Of a stretch of DNA of 64,000 nucleotides, positions 20,435-28,607 are shown piece by piece. The notes under the pieces were generated by a model. That model saw only the letters and a program-made list of their open reading frames with translations, did not search any database and had not been told where the DNA came from. The position numbers and the translations under genes were made by a program. This stretch comes from Bacillus pumilus. Lineage in GTDB: Bacteria > Bacillota > Bacilli > Bacillales > Bacillaceae. Numbering within the stretch: position 1 is the first letter of the stretch; the number at the start of each line of letters is the position of its first letter. Location: NCBI RefSeq assembly GCF_900186955.1, contig NZ_LT906438.1, positions 3,286,001 through 3,350,000 on the forward strand, read 5' to 3'.

Positions 20435-21964
20435 TTATTGTCCAAGCAGTTGAGAAAGATAGCCAGATTGGTTGTTTAGCTTTTGAATCGCGCTATCCAT
20501 GGCGTTAAACTTTTTGTAGTAACGGGCTTCAACCATCTTCAAACGGTCTTGGAACGTACCCATTCGTTTGGCCAAAGAATCAAGGTCCTTACCAAGTCCG
20601 TATTCCTTTAATTCCATCGTTGTGCTTCCCGCCTTTGTTTGAATGCTCTTCGTGAAGGCAGTTAAGGAATTTTTGACACGATAAATGATTCCTTGTTCTT
20701 GATATTGCTGCTGTGCTTTGTCTTTATCTTTTGAATCCACATTTAAACTACCCGAGATGAACATTTGTCTGACTTTCTCCGGGTCTTCTTCAATGGCTTT
20801 TCTTAATTTCTCTACTCCATTTATATCCTTACTAAATTCCAGCTTTCCACCATCTTTATACTTGGATGATGTCTCAATACCAATTTGTGTGAGGTGAATT
20901 TTATTCGCATCACTTGTCGTAATATTAGCATAAAAATCACTTCTTATTTTAGAGGCACCAGCTCGTAAAATGGAATCACTTCTCAGCAAGCCAGACTTCG
21001 CGGTCGTTTCCCATAGCTCTATTTCTTTTTCAGACATCCCTTTTTTCTCTTCAGCCGTTAATGGTTGATAGTCTCTGTTTTTCTTTTCATTGACTTTACC
21101 ATTAATTTGCTCAACGAGCTCATTGTATTTATCAACAAATTGTTTAATTTTATCAAAGATTGCATCCACATCTGTTGAAACGTTTAAGCTGACAGGCTGA
21201 TCCGTTGTTCCTTTAAGTTCGTACGTAATATCAGCCTGTGTGAATGTGTTGTTGTTATTTTCCATTTTCAGACCGTTAATCTCGTATTGTGCCTTCTGTC
21301 CTTGAGTGGTCGCAACTAATTTGTTATCTCCATCTACTTGGAATCCTAATTGCGTTAAAAATGAAGCCGAATTGCCATCAGCTGCTTTAATACTGACACC
21401 CTCACCAGTTGTCCGAGAAGTAAGAGCAATTGTATCCACGTAGTTCGTTCCATCAAAGATTTGGCCTTTGTAAGCCGTCACACCTAATTGCGCGTTGTTT
21501 AGCTTTGACACAATGTTATCAATTGTATCGGTATCAGAAGTATTGATCGTCACCATTTTCGGTTTTGTCGAATCTGGTGTCGTCACCTCAAAAGTAAACG
21601 TGCCGTTTGCTGGTGTAAATCCAGATGTACCAGAAGATTTGAAGACGGAAGCTGTCGCTAGTTGAGTGACATGAATAGAGCCAGAGGTCGCATTTGTTGA
21701 CCCAGTTGCTGTGACAGCAGATTCATTAGAGCTTGTCACCTTTTTTGCGCCATATGTACTTGGACGCGTTAAGTTTAAACTGTTGATCAAATCATCTAAT
21801 TCTTTGATTTTCGAGTTAACCTCGCGATAGCTGTCTCTTTGCCATTCAAGTGTTTGTTTCTGGCGTGTCATTTTATCAAGTGGTGCTTGCTCAGTTTTCA
21901 TGAGTTTTGATACGATTTCATCAATATCAAACACATTTGAAAATCCAGTAATTCGATTGACCAT
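20435..21964 (-). CDS. fliD: FliD, flagellar filament cap protein
   Basis: A 509-residue hook-associated protein 2. The N-terminal FliD_N domain (NRITGFSNVFDIDEIVSKLM) and the C-terminal coiled coil, ending in FNAMDSAIQKLNNQSGYL, form the cap's polymerising ends. It caps the filament tip so that flagellin polymerises. It lies downstream of yvyC under a sigma-D-like promoter and upstream of fliS and fliT. Confidence 0.95.
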   Translation of the reverse strand: MVNRITGFSNVFDIDEIVSKLMKTEQAPLDKMTRQKQTLEWQRDSYREVNSKIKELDDLINSLNLTRPSTYGAKKVTSSNESAVTATGSTNATSGSIHVTQLATASVFKSSGTSGFTPANGTFTFEVTTPDSTKPKMVTINTSDTDTIDNIVSKLNNAQLGVTAYKGQIFDGTNYVDTIALTSRTTGEGVSIKAADGNSASFLTQLGFQVDGDNKLVATTQGQKAQYEINGLKMENNNNTFTQADITYELKGTTDQPVSLNVSTDVDAIFDKIKQFVDKYNELVEQINGKVNEKKNRDYQPLTAEEKKGMSEKEIELWETTAKSGLLRSDSILRAGASKIRSDFYANITTSDANKIHLTQIGIETSSKYKDGGKLEFSKDINGVEKLRKAIEEDPEKVRQMFISGSLNVDSKDKDKAQQQYQEQGIIYRVKNSLTAFTKSIQTKAGSTTMELKEYGLGKDLDSLAKRMGTFQDRLKMVEARYYKKFNAMDSAIQKLNNQSGYLSQLLGQ

Positions 21965-21984
21965 TTTTTATGTTCTCCCTTCAC

Positions 21985-22326
21985 TTACATTCTTTTATCT
22001 ACAAATAAACCGACAATTTCTGTCATTGCCGCATAGAAATCAAGCCATTCCTTGGAAGGAATTTCTCTAATGACTTCTTCTGTTTGGTTATCTACGACTT
22101 TGACATAATATTCATTGAGTTTTTCATGTAATTCAAATTGCAGATGAAATTGAGTGGGTTCAATCAGCTTGTTTGCGCCTTGAAGCGTTTTTTCAATTTC
22201 TTCTTTTGAAACGACCTTGCCATTTGCTTGTAAATCAGAGTTTGCATTGTCATTCTGGTTATTAGAAACACGGGTTTGAAATGCATCGATAATTGGCTCT
22301 AGCGATGTCAACTTACCAACAGACAT
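21985..22326 (-). CDS. yvyC: YvyC, FlaG-family flagellar protein
   Basis: A 113-residue FlaG domain protein with the family core FELHEKLNEYYVKVVD and EVIREIPSKEWLDFYAAM near the C-terminus. FlaG affects filament length in other bacteria. It is the first gene of the yvyC–fliD–fliS–fliT operon, with AGGAG upstream of ATG and a near-perfect sigma-D promoter about 35 nt upstream. Confidence 0.9.
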   Translation of the reverse strand: MSVGKLTSLEPIIDAFQTRVSNNQNDNANSDLQANGKVVSKEEIEKTLQGANKLIEPTQFHLQFELHEKLNEYYVKVVDNQTEEVIREIPSKEWLDFYAAMTEIVGLFVDKRM

Positions 22327-22360
22327 AGTTATTCAGCTCCTGTGCTTTAATCTACCTTTT

Positions 22361-22386
22361 ATATCGGCTTGGAATTTTCAAATTAA
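22361..22386 (-). promoter_or_regulatory. Sigma-D promoter of yvyC–fliDST
   Basis: Minus strand -10 GCCGATAT is an exact match to the sigma-D consensus; TTAA lies 14 nt upstream at the -35 position. It is placed just before the yvyC ribosome site. Confidence 0.85.
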
Positions 22387-22469
22387 ATATAGATGGACCG
22401 ATTTGTTAAAGTTTCATATAGATGGTGAACATCCACACAGAAACGTGGAGAAGGATAGCTGAATCAGAT

Positions 22470-22498
22470 AAAAAAATCCTCACTTTTTTTGTGAGGAT
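22470..22498 (-). terminator. Terminator overlapping the csrA stop codon
   Basis: Minus-strand ATCCTCAC/GTGAGGAT stem, loop of seven A, then a T-tract. The csrA TGA lies in the second arm, so the csrA message ends here and yvyC needs its own promoter. Confidence 0.9.
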
Positions 22499-22704
22499 AA
22501 TTGAGAGAGGAGATCTACGGATAAACTCGCAGCACGACTGTTCTCTTCTTGAATAGACAGGTACACTTCTTTCCTGTGAATATCAATGTGCTTAGGAGCT
22601 TCAATCCCGATTTTCACTTGATCGCCTTCGATCGAAATAATCTTGACTTCAATATCATCGCCAATTTGAATCGACTGGTTTAATTTACGCGAGAGAACTA
22701 ACAT
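22480..22704 (-). CDS. csrA: CsrA, carbon storage/flagellin translation regulator
   Basis: A 74-residue RNA-binding dimer with [20 protein letters not shown] and the binding strand [19 protein letters not shown]. In B. subtilis it blocks hag translation and is antagonised by FliW. The hag gene normally follows csrA but is absent here. It overlaps the fliW stop by 7 nt. Confidence 0.96.
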   Translation of the reverse strand: MLVLSRKLNQSIQIGDDIEVKIISIEGDQVKIGIEAPKHIDIHRKEVYLSIQEENSRAASLSVDLLSQLSSQKK

Positions 22705-23132
22705 GAGGATGCCACCTCTAACAAATGTTTTGTATGATAGGATGAATCATGCAAAATCACCTGCTTGGCTTTCATGTTTTTCCGGTTCACAATAATAGGC
22801 GCTCTTAAATTGGCTGTCGTTTTTTCAATAGAAGATTCCATTGTTAAGATCACCATGACTTCCACATCATTGGCATCTTCTACTTCTAGAATATCTACGA
22901 CCGTTTCGTCTAGATCGAATTCATATTGATTGAAGAATAAAAACGGACTGCTGACAATAAAGCCTAACTCTGCGTTTTTCAATGATTGAAGAACTAAAAA
23001 TGGAGACTCTTCTGATAAAGGTAAAATGACAAACTGTTTTTGATCCAGAAATCCTGGTATTCCATTAGAGAAGTTGATGATTTGCTCCTTTTTGATTGTC
23101 ACTTCACCATGGTATTTTGTTTGAATGATCAT
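22698..23132 (-). CDS. fliW: FliW, flagellar assembly factor and CsrA antagonist
   Basis: A 144-residue FliW (YviF). The N-terminal [24 protein letters not shown] core is typical. FliW binds either flagellin or CsrA, relieving CsrA repression once flagellin is secreted. It is co-transcribed and overlapping with csrA. Confidence 0.93.
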   Translation of the reverse strand: MIIQTKYHGEVTIKKEQIINFSNGIPGFLDQKQFVILPLSEESPFLVLQSLKNAELGFIVSSPFLFFNQYEFDLDETVVDILEVEDANDVEVMVILTMESSIEKTTANLRAPIIVNRKNMKAKQVILHDSSYHTKHLLEVASSC

Positions 23133-23160
23133 AATTCACGACCTTTTTCATTTTTCTTAA

Positions 23161-23739
23161 CTATACCTTATCACCATTTTGGCCCGTTTCGTCAACTTCT
23201 ATTTTTAAATCTGGGTATTGTAACATATCAATATTGACCTTACCTGGCTGGTAGTTAACGATTGGTTTATGAGGCGTTGCCTCTATAATAGCTTTTTGAG
23301 GCTCCACTTCAATTTGAAGCTCAGATGGCTGATAGTGAATTTTCACACTAAAGAATGAAGGGATCACACCAATATTGAATTGTTTGGCTGGAGGAGTGCC
23401 ATTGATTTTGGCAAACTCGGCAATTGCATTCCCACCATTCTCGATCTTGATGAGTTCACTGCCTTCTTCCGCTCTTCGGCCCATTCCCTCTCCAACAGCA
23501 CGTTTCCCCTCAGCTGCCCATTCTTCAGAACGCCTAAAAATTGACTTGATATCCATATCGGCAAATGCTTCGGTTTGATCTATTGTTAACTTTGACGGTG
23601 TCCTTGTCATATTCATGACGGCTCTGGGCTGCTGAATCTCAAGGTCTGCTCTTGGCTGCTCTACTTCTTGCCGAGAAGGAGTTGTCGACATTTGCAGCTT
23701 TGCATAGGTTTGTTGCATTAACAATCTAGGGATTTGCAT
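23161..23739 (-). CDS. yviE: YviE, DUF6470-family flagellar-operon protein
   Basis: A 192-residue soluble protein beginning MQIPRLLMQQTYAKLQM, with Pro- and Gln-rich repeats such as EQPRADLEIQQPRAVMNM and a later PSELQIEVEPQKAIIEATPHKP segment. It matches B. subtilis YviE in position and style; its molecular function is unknown. It lies between flgL and fliW. Confidence 0.85.
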   Translation of the reverse strand: MQIPRLLMQQTYAKLQMSTTPSRQEVEQPRADLEIQQPRAVMNMTRTPSKLTIDQTEAFADMDIKSIFRRSEEWAAEGKRAVGEGMGRRAEEGSELIKIENGGNAIAEFAKINGTPPAKQFNIGVIPSFFSVKIHYQPSELQIEVEPQKAIIEATPHKPIVNYQPGKVNIDMLQYPDLKIEVDETGQNGDKV

Positions 23740-23761
23740 ATAGGTTCACCTCCATGATGCA

Positions 23762-23786
23762 AAAAAGCACCCAACGGATGCTTTTT
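23762..23786 (-). terminator. Terminator-like hairpin between flgL and yviE
   Basis: Minus-strand AAAAAGCATCC/GGGTGCTTTTTT: GC-poor stem with a T run right after the flgL stop. It could lower expression of yviE–fliW–csrA relative to flgL. Confidence 0.7.
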
Positions 23787-23787
23787 A

Positions 23788-24699
23788 TTATCTTAAGAAA
23801 TCGACAAGGGATGGCTGAATAACTTTAGCCGTCGTTGCTAAAGCAGCTCTATTCACAGTCTCTTGTTGAAGAAGATCAATAATTGCTTTTTCACTTTCTA
23901 CATCTTCATTATCTGATTTGGCATTTTTCAGTACTTCGAATTGTGAAGTCAAGCGACTGCCTACTAAGTCAACACGATTTGAACGGGCTCCTAAGTCCGA
24001 GCGCTCAGCACTCATCACTTCTTTAAACTGATCGATACTTCCTAACGCATCATCAGAATTTGCGAACGTTCCATTTTTCAATGAGTTTTCTAAATCCGTC
24101 AGCATTTCAATGACATTTTGACCGCTGGCAGTCTGTCCACCAAACGCTGAAATTGGATTTGAGTTCACATTTAAAGTGATACCATCAGAAATGTTCGACT
24201 TAACAGAATTTGCATCTGTATAGTTTTCAAAGTTAAACGTAAACGTACCATCTGCGTTCTCAACAACTGGTTTGACATTTGTATTTGTTCCATTAAATAC
24301 GAACTTACCTAACATCTGAGTGTTCATCGCGTCAATGATTTGTTTCTTCATCTGACCAATTTCCACGCCGACAGCTGCTAAATCTTCTGGCTGCTTTGTT
24401 CCATTAGCCGCATCAAGCACTTTATCTCGTACATTTGACATAATATCAATGATTTCAGTGACACTTGTTTCAGATGTATCAATCCAGTTCTGTGCTTCAT
24501 TTAAGTTTTTTTGATATTGATCATTTCGAAACATTGCTGTGCTATATTGAAGGCTTTTTACTGCTGCAACGGGATCATCAGACGTTTTTGTGAAACGTCT
24601 CCCTGTTTGTGCTTGCTCATTTATTTTAGAAAGTTTTTCATAACTTTTACTAATATTACGAAGTGAGTTTTGAGAAATCATACCTTGTGTGACTCGCAT
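23788..24699 (-). CDS. flgL: FlgL, hook–filament junction protein (HAP3)
   Basis: A 303-residue flagellin-like protein. N-terminal RVTQGMISQNSLRNISKSYE and C-terminal NRAALATTAKVIQPSLVDFL are the coiled-coil ends that form the D0/D1 core. It joins hook to filament with FlgK. Start MRVTQGM, 9 nt after flgK. Confidence 0.95.
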   Translation of the reverse strand: MRVTQGMISQNSLRNISKSYEKLSKINEQAQTGRRFTKTSDDPVAAVKSLQYSTAMFRNDQYQKNLNEAQNWIDTSETSVTEIIDIMSNVRDKVLDAANGTKQPEDLAAVGVEIGQMKKQIIDAMNTQMLGKFVFNGTNTNVKPVVENADGTFTFNFENYTDANSVKSNISDGITLNVNSNPISAFGGQTASGQNVIEMLTDLENSLKNGTFANSDDALGSIDQFKEVMSAERSDLGARSNRVDLVGSRLTSQFEVLKNAKSDNEDVESEKAIIDLLQQETVNRAALATTAKVIQPSLVDFLR

Positions 24700-24708
24700 C
24701 AGTTATAC

Positions 24709-26229
24709 CTACCTTCCTACGACACCCATGCCGTTTATTACTTTATCCAATATTTCATCTTGTAATGTCACAACTCTCGCAGCTGCATTATATGCATGCT
24801 GAAATTGGATCATATTCGTCATTTCTTCATCAATGGAAACAGCACTCGTTGACATTCTACGCTCATTGGCTGAATTGACAAGAGCGGCTGAACTGCTTTC
24901 TAGCGTTATGTTCTTTTTCCCTTGAATCCCCATCTCAGCAATGACATTTTGGTAGTAATCCTGGATCGTCGTTGTATTGCCGCCGATTGGTACCTTTAAG
25001 TCTTGAATACCAGCTAATTTCGTAGCATTCGAACCGTCACCTTTTGTTTGATTGAGAGATGCTGCAATATTATCTGTTGATGCTAAAATAACATCACTCA
25101 CTTTGATACGAGCAGCTAAACCTTTATTCAGATCATTATTATTCTCGATATCAAAAAAGTCTTGTCCACTTGTGCCATTTAATGTGTAACCCTGCTTATG
25201 CACATCATTAAATGTATCCATGAAGACTTGTGCTACTTCATCAAGCTCTGCAAGCATGTCTGGATACATGCCTTTTTCAGCACCATTTGACATGTAGCCA
25301 TAAGCCTCAACAAGTGCTTTTACTTTACCATTCACTTGAAGCTGATCTGCTGCAATGGTTGTTGTTCCGAATTGAAGTGAGTTAACAAGTCCCGTTGTAT
25401 TATCATAGGAGATTTGCAGTTCAGATTTTTCGTTCGTAATGCCATTCAAAATCGTTCCAGCAGATTGTCCATTTGCACCGATAATGTCGATGTTGACAGT
25501 TCCTTCTGCAATTTTGAGTGCATTCCCGCCAGATGGATTGTAGCTCACTTTAATATCAACAAGTGAAGATAATTGATCTACCAACGCATCACGCGTATCA
25601 TATAGATCATTTGGAAGATATCCGTTTGGCTCAACTGCTGCAATCTGTTTGTTCACTTCATCTATTTGAGATAAAATCGTGTTCACATTTTTGGCTGTTG
25701 AATCGAGTTCTGTTTTTAAATTCTTTTGTATCGTTGTTAAAGAAGAATTAAGTAGACGGAATTGATCTACTAAAGCCTGTGCACTTGTTTTAACAACTGT
25801 ACGCGCAGACGCTGTATCAGCATTTTTGGTTTCGGATAGGACCTGCAATGATTTCCAAAGGTTATCAAAAGCTCTGTTTAAGCCTTCATCCGTCAAATCA
25901 TTCATGACTCCCTCCATTTGCGAAAGGGCATCAGATTTTGTTGAGTAGTAGGACAAGTTATTGTTATGATCTCTGAATTGCAGATCTAAAAAGCTGTCTC
26001 GAATTCTTTCAACGGTTCCAACTTGAACTCCTGTCCCCATTTGGCCATACGTCTTGCCGTCATAAACTGAAATGACTGGATAAGGATTATCTGCTTTAAA
26101 GGTAACTCTTTGTCTTGAGTAGCCATCTGTATTTGCATTGGAGACGTTGTTTGATGTGACATAAAGCCCTGCACGCTGGGCTGTGATTCCTCTTTTTGCC
26201 GTTTCTAGTCCCATGAATGTAGAACCCAT
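24709..26229 (-). CDS. flgK: FlgK, hook–filament junction protein (HAP1)
   Basis: A 506-residue HAP1. The N-terminal FMGLETAKRGITAQRAGLYV and SNNVSNANTDGYSRQRV are rod/hook family signatures; the C-terminal EEMTNMIQFQHAYNAAARVV helix packs against the N-terminus. It is between flgN and flgL as in B. subtilis. Confidence 0.96.
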   Translation of the reverse strand: MGSTFMGLETAKRGITAQRAGLYVTSNNVSNANTDGYSRQRVTFKADNPYPVISVYDGKTYGQMGTGVQVGTVERIRDSFLDLQFRDHNNNLSYYSTKSDALSQMEGVMNDLTDEGLNRAFDNLWKSLQVLSETKNADTASARTVVKTSAQALVDQFRLLNSSLTTIQKNLKTELDSTAKNVNTILSQIDEVNKQIAAVEPNGYLPNDLYDTRDALVDQLSSLVDIKVSYNPSGGNALKIAEGTVNIDIIGANGQSAGTILNGITNEKSELQISYDNTTGLVNSLQFGTTTIAADQLQVNGKVKALVEAYGYMSNGAEKGMYPDMLAELDEVAQVFMDTFNDVHKQGYTLNGTSGQDFFDIENNNDLNKGLAARIKVSDVILASTDNIAASLNQTKGDGSNATKLAGIQDLKVPIGGNTTTIQDYYQNVIAEMGIQGKKNITLESSSAALVNSANERRMSTSAVSIDEEMTNMIQFQHAYNAAARVVTLQDEILDKVINGMGVVGR

Positions 26230-26244
26230 TGGTATCCTCCTTGT

Positions 26245-26727
26245 TTACGCCTTTGAATCAAACAAAGCCCTCTGCTGTTTAGGCTTTGAACTCTCAAGAC
26301 CATTTTGTCCGTAATTCATATTTTCTTTATTAGGGTTAACGAGATCGAATGTCAGTGAAATAAATTGAAGCGACTGCTGAATGAGCTGTTTGTTCAGTTC
26401 ATTTACATCTTTCAGTTCCACCATGATGTCATTTAATTTGTCATATAACGAAATGAGCTCTTCTTGATCCGAACCTTCAGCCTTTTCGATACACGCGGTG
26501 ATGGTTGGCGGTTCATCATTTTGTAAAAATTGAACTGTCGCTTCAATTCTTTTTTCTTCTAATTGAGAAATGGCCTGAATATATTTTTGCTCTAAATTCA
26601 GAACCTCTGAAAGAGCATCAATCTCATTACTTTTCAGCATTTCTGTTTTATCTTTCGACAGCTTCAAAAGCTGTTCATGCAATCCATAGAGACGATGCAG
26701 CTCTTCAATGATTATTTTAACTGACAT
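26245..26727 (-). CDS. flgN: FlgN (YvyG), chaperone for FlgK/FlgL
   Basis: A 160-residue helical protein starting MSVKIIIEELHRLYGLHEQLLKLS; pfam FlgN-type heptads span the first 110 residues. It chaperones hook-associated proteins for export. Position between flgM and flgK supports the call. Confidence 0.88.
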   Translation of the reverse strand: MSVKIIIEELHRLYGLHEQLLKLSKDKTEMLKSNEIDALSEVLNLEQKYIQAISQLEEKRIEATVQFLQNDEPPTITACIEKAEGSDQEELISLYDKLNDIMVELKDVNELNKQLIQQSLQFISLTFDLVNPNKENMNYGQNGLESSKPKQQRALFDSKA

Positions 26728-26745
26728 TCACGCTACTCCCTTTTG

Positions 26746-27009
26746 TTATTGTTGTTTATAAAAATTCAGCATTTTATCAGCAATGCCCTTTGTATCTACT
26801 TGATATGTTCCGGCTTCAATGCTTTTTTTAATTTGGTCTATTTTATCTTGGCGTTCTTTCATGATATTCGGCACCTTTTGCATTTCGATTGCCTTTTTAG
26901 AAATTTCGACTTTATCAGTTGATTTTGCTTGATTTGATTGCAACGTTTGTTTCTCATATGTTTTCTTGTAAGGATTTACTGGTTGTGTTCCATATCGATT
27001 AATTTTCAC
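26746..27009 (-). CDS. flgM: FlgM, anti-sigma-D factor
   Basis: An 87-residue FlgM. It starts MKINRYGTQPVNPYKK and has the sigma-binding C-terminal half EISKKAIEMQKVPNIM…YQVDTKGIADKMLNFYKQ. It holds sigma D inactive until hook completion. A sigma-D-like promoter directly upstream implies autoregulation. Confidence 0.95.
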   Translation of the reverse strand: MKINRYGTQPVNPYKKTYEKQTLQSNQAKSTDKVEISKKAIEMQKVPNIMKERQDKIDQIKKSIEAGTYQVDTKGIADKMLNFYKQQ

Positions 27010-27056
27010 GGGATTCCTCTCGCTTTCCGTTACAGTCTGTCTTGATTCTATCCATT

Positions 27057-27083
27057 TTATCGACCAAACTGCAACTTAGTTTA
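27057..27083 (-). promoter_or_regulatory. Sigma-D promoter of flgM
   Basis: Minus strand TAAA–N15–GTCGATAA, two mismatches in the -10 and optimal spacing, about 48 nt upstream of flgM. Confidence 0.7.
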
Positions 27084-27088
27084 GGGAA

Positions 27089-27508
27089 TCAATCGTTTTT
27101 AGGATTAATGGCATAATAGGTGTCTTTTTTCCTAGATTCAATCTCCCTTTTACGCTCTTCTTCTTGGTTCATTTGACTCATTTGCGACTGAATGTCCTGT
27201 TCACATTGACTGCACAGCTTGTTTTTTCTGATCGGTTGGCCACATCTTTCACAAGGATAGTTGATATTCGGAAATTGGCTAATTTGAAGTCTTTTCAAAC
27301 GGATAAATTTTAAGATTAATTCTTCATCAACTTCTGTTGCATCTACTATTTCAGCAATGGTTGATTGTCTATTACTTTGCTTTCGCAAGAATTTATAAAC
27401 GATATCAAAAGAACGTTCTTCTTCTTCAAAGCATTTGTTACAAACCGTTTGGATGGTCGTTTTTAAAAACAGCTGATTACATTGCGGGCAGTTTGCCAAT
27501 TGATTCAT
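27089..27508 (-). CDS. yvyF: YvyF, zinc-ribbon flagellar operon protein
   Basis: A 139-residue protein with two zinc-ribbon-like Cys pairs: CPQCNQLFLK…CNKC near the N-terminus and CERCGQPI…CSQC at about residue 85–105. A central helical domain with a helix–turn–helix-like region precedes the charged tail. Members sit before flgM; a regulatory role is suspected. The start ATG at 27508 is 8 nt from AAGGGG, better than the TTG two codons upstream. Confidence 0.85.
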   Translation of the reverse strand: MNQLANCPQCNQLFLKTTIQTVCNKCFEEEERSFDIVYKFLRKQSNRQSTIAEIVDATEVDEELILKFIRLKRLQISQFPNINYPCERCGQPIRKNKLCSQCEQDIQSQMSQMNQEEERKREIESRKKDTYYAINPKND

Positions 27509-27541
27509 AACCAAAACCCCTTACGTTATTTTCTCTTCTTA

Positions 27542-27567
27542 TTATCGGTTAATTATCCTGAATTTTA
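27542..27567 (-). promoter_or_regulatory. Sigma-D-like promoter of yvyF–flgM
   Basis: Minus strand TAAA–N14–ACCGATAA; the -35 overlaps the comFC stop codon. It gives the flagellar operon its own promoter downstream of comF. Confidence 0.65.
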
Positions 27568-28251
27568 ACTACGGATCAACGTAAAAGAGGAAACACTTTT
27601 GGCACCTGCTTCTTTTAAAATTCTCGCCGCATCATAAATGGTGGCCCCTGTTGTATAAATGTCGTCAATTAAGATAACTTCCCTTTGAACGATCGCATCT
27701 GTCTGCGTGATTTGAAACATTCCTTTTTGATCTAAACGTTCATTTTTCTTTTTCTTGGACTGTTTGCTTTGATGTATTTTTACAAGTGGCTGAAGGATCG
27801 GCTCACCAATCAAGGAAGCAAGTATGACGGACTGATTAAACCCTCTTTCCTTTAGTCTTTCTTTACTTAAAGGAATCGGGATCAGGACAGGTTCTTTCAT
27901 TGAAAAAGAGCGCTTAAATACTGCTCGGACATCTTGTTTAAAAAGCTCAGCTAAAGCTGTATCACCTCGAAATTTAAAGCGGGAAAGGACATCTTTCATC
28001 AAATCGTTGTAAGCATAGACAGACCTATTTTTCACAAGTACTGTAGTAGAATCAGGGCGTTCTTTCCACATGGAACAGTCTTGACATAATTGATCGTTCG
28101 ACTGTGCTCTCCCGCAGGCTGGACAAATCGGGCGTTGAATTTTTTCTAGGTGATGCTTACATGCTATACATAGACGATCATCATTTAATAGAAGTAATGA
28201 TTTCCATGTAAAAGAAGCGACAAAATGTCCCTCACAAATGAGGCAGATCAA
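27565..28251 (-). CDS. comFC: ComFC, phosphoribosyltransferase-like competence protein
   Basis: A 228-residue protein. The N-terminal zinc finger CLICEGHF…CIACKHH…CPACGRA…CQDC is followed by a type I phosphoribosyltransferase fold with PRPP loop VILIDDIYTTGATI. It is needed for transformation after uptake, in handling incoming single-stranded DNA. The TTG start overlaps the comFB TGA (TTGA). Confidence 0.93.
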   Translation of the reverse strand: MICLICEGHFVASFTWKSLLLLNDDRLCIACKHHLEKIQRPICPACGRAQSNDQLCQDCSMWKERPDSTTVLVKNRSVYAYNDLMKDVLSRFKFRGDTALAELFKQDVRAVFKRSFSMKEPVLIPIPLSKERLKERGFNQSVILASLIGEPILQPLVKIHQSKQSKKKKNERLDQKGMFQITQTDAIVQREVILIDDIYTTGATIYDAARILKEAGAKSVSSFTLIRS

Positions 28252-28541
28252 TTGTTATCCTTATTTATCGACAGACGATTTTCGCATCTTGGAAATGTGG
28301 AGACCTTTGAAGCGGCTTCTGTCAGAATGACCAGCATGGCCGTATTTTTCTGTTTGTCCACCATCTCAGATTTACTGTAAGATATTTTATTGATATCTGT
28401 TATATACTGAGGCTTCACTTGATTTAGTGAAATCGCTAATACATCTTCTATACACTTTTCACAGTGACAAATCATGTTTAATTGGTTGAGATATTGATAG
28501 AGGATTTCCTTGAGTAGTGTTTCTTTTGCATTGAGTAGCAT
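28248..28541 (-). CDS. comFB: ComFB, late competence protein
   Basis: A 97-residue protein, length as B. subtilis ComFB. A metal-binding-type cysteine cluster (MICHCEKCIEDV) is present. Role in competence is dispensable or unclear. Start ATG at 28541 (MLLNAKETL) follows AGGAGA with 7-nt spacing; the frame extends six codons upstream. Confidence 0.88.
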   Translation of the reverse strand: MLLNAKETLLKEILYQYLNQLNMICHCEKCIEDVLAISLNQVKPQYITDINKISYSKSEMVDKQKNTAMLVILTEAASKVSTFPRCENRLSINKDNN

Positions 28542-28607
28542 ATTTGTCTCTCCTGCCATTTGTGTATTGTGAATATAACTGTACCATGAAATTTAGTTGA
28601 ACCTACA

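Noticed and set aside
22387..22425. ATATAGATGG direct repeats as a CRISPR-like or operator array
   Set aside because: Only two 10-bp copies, no spacer regularity; kept only as a possible deletion scar in the hag finding.
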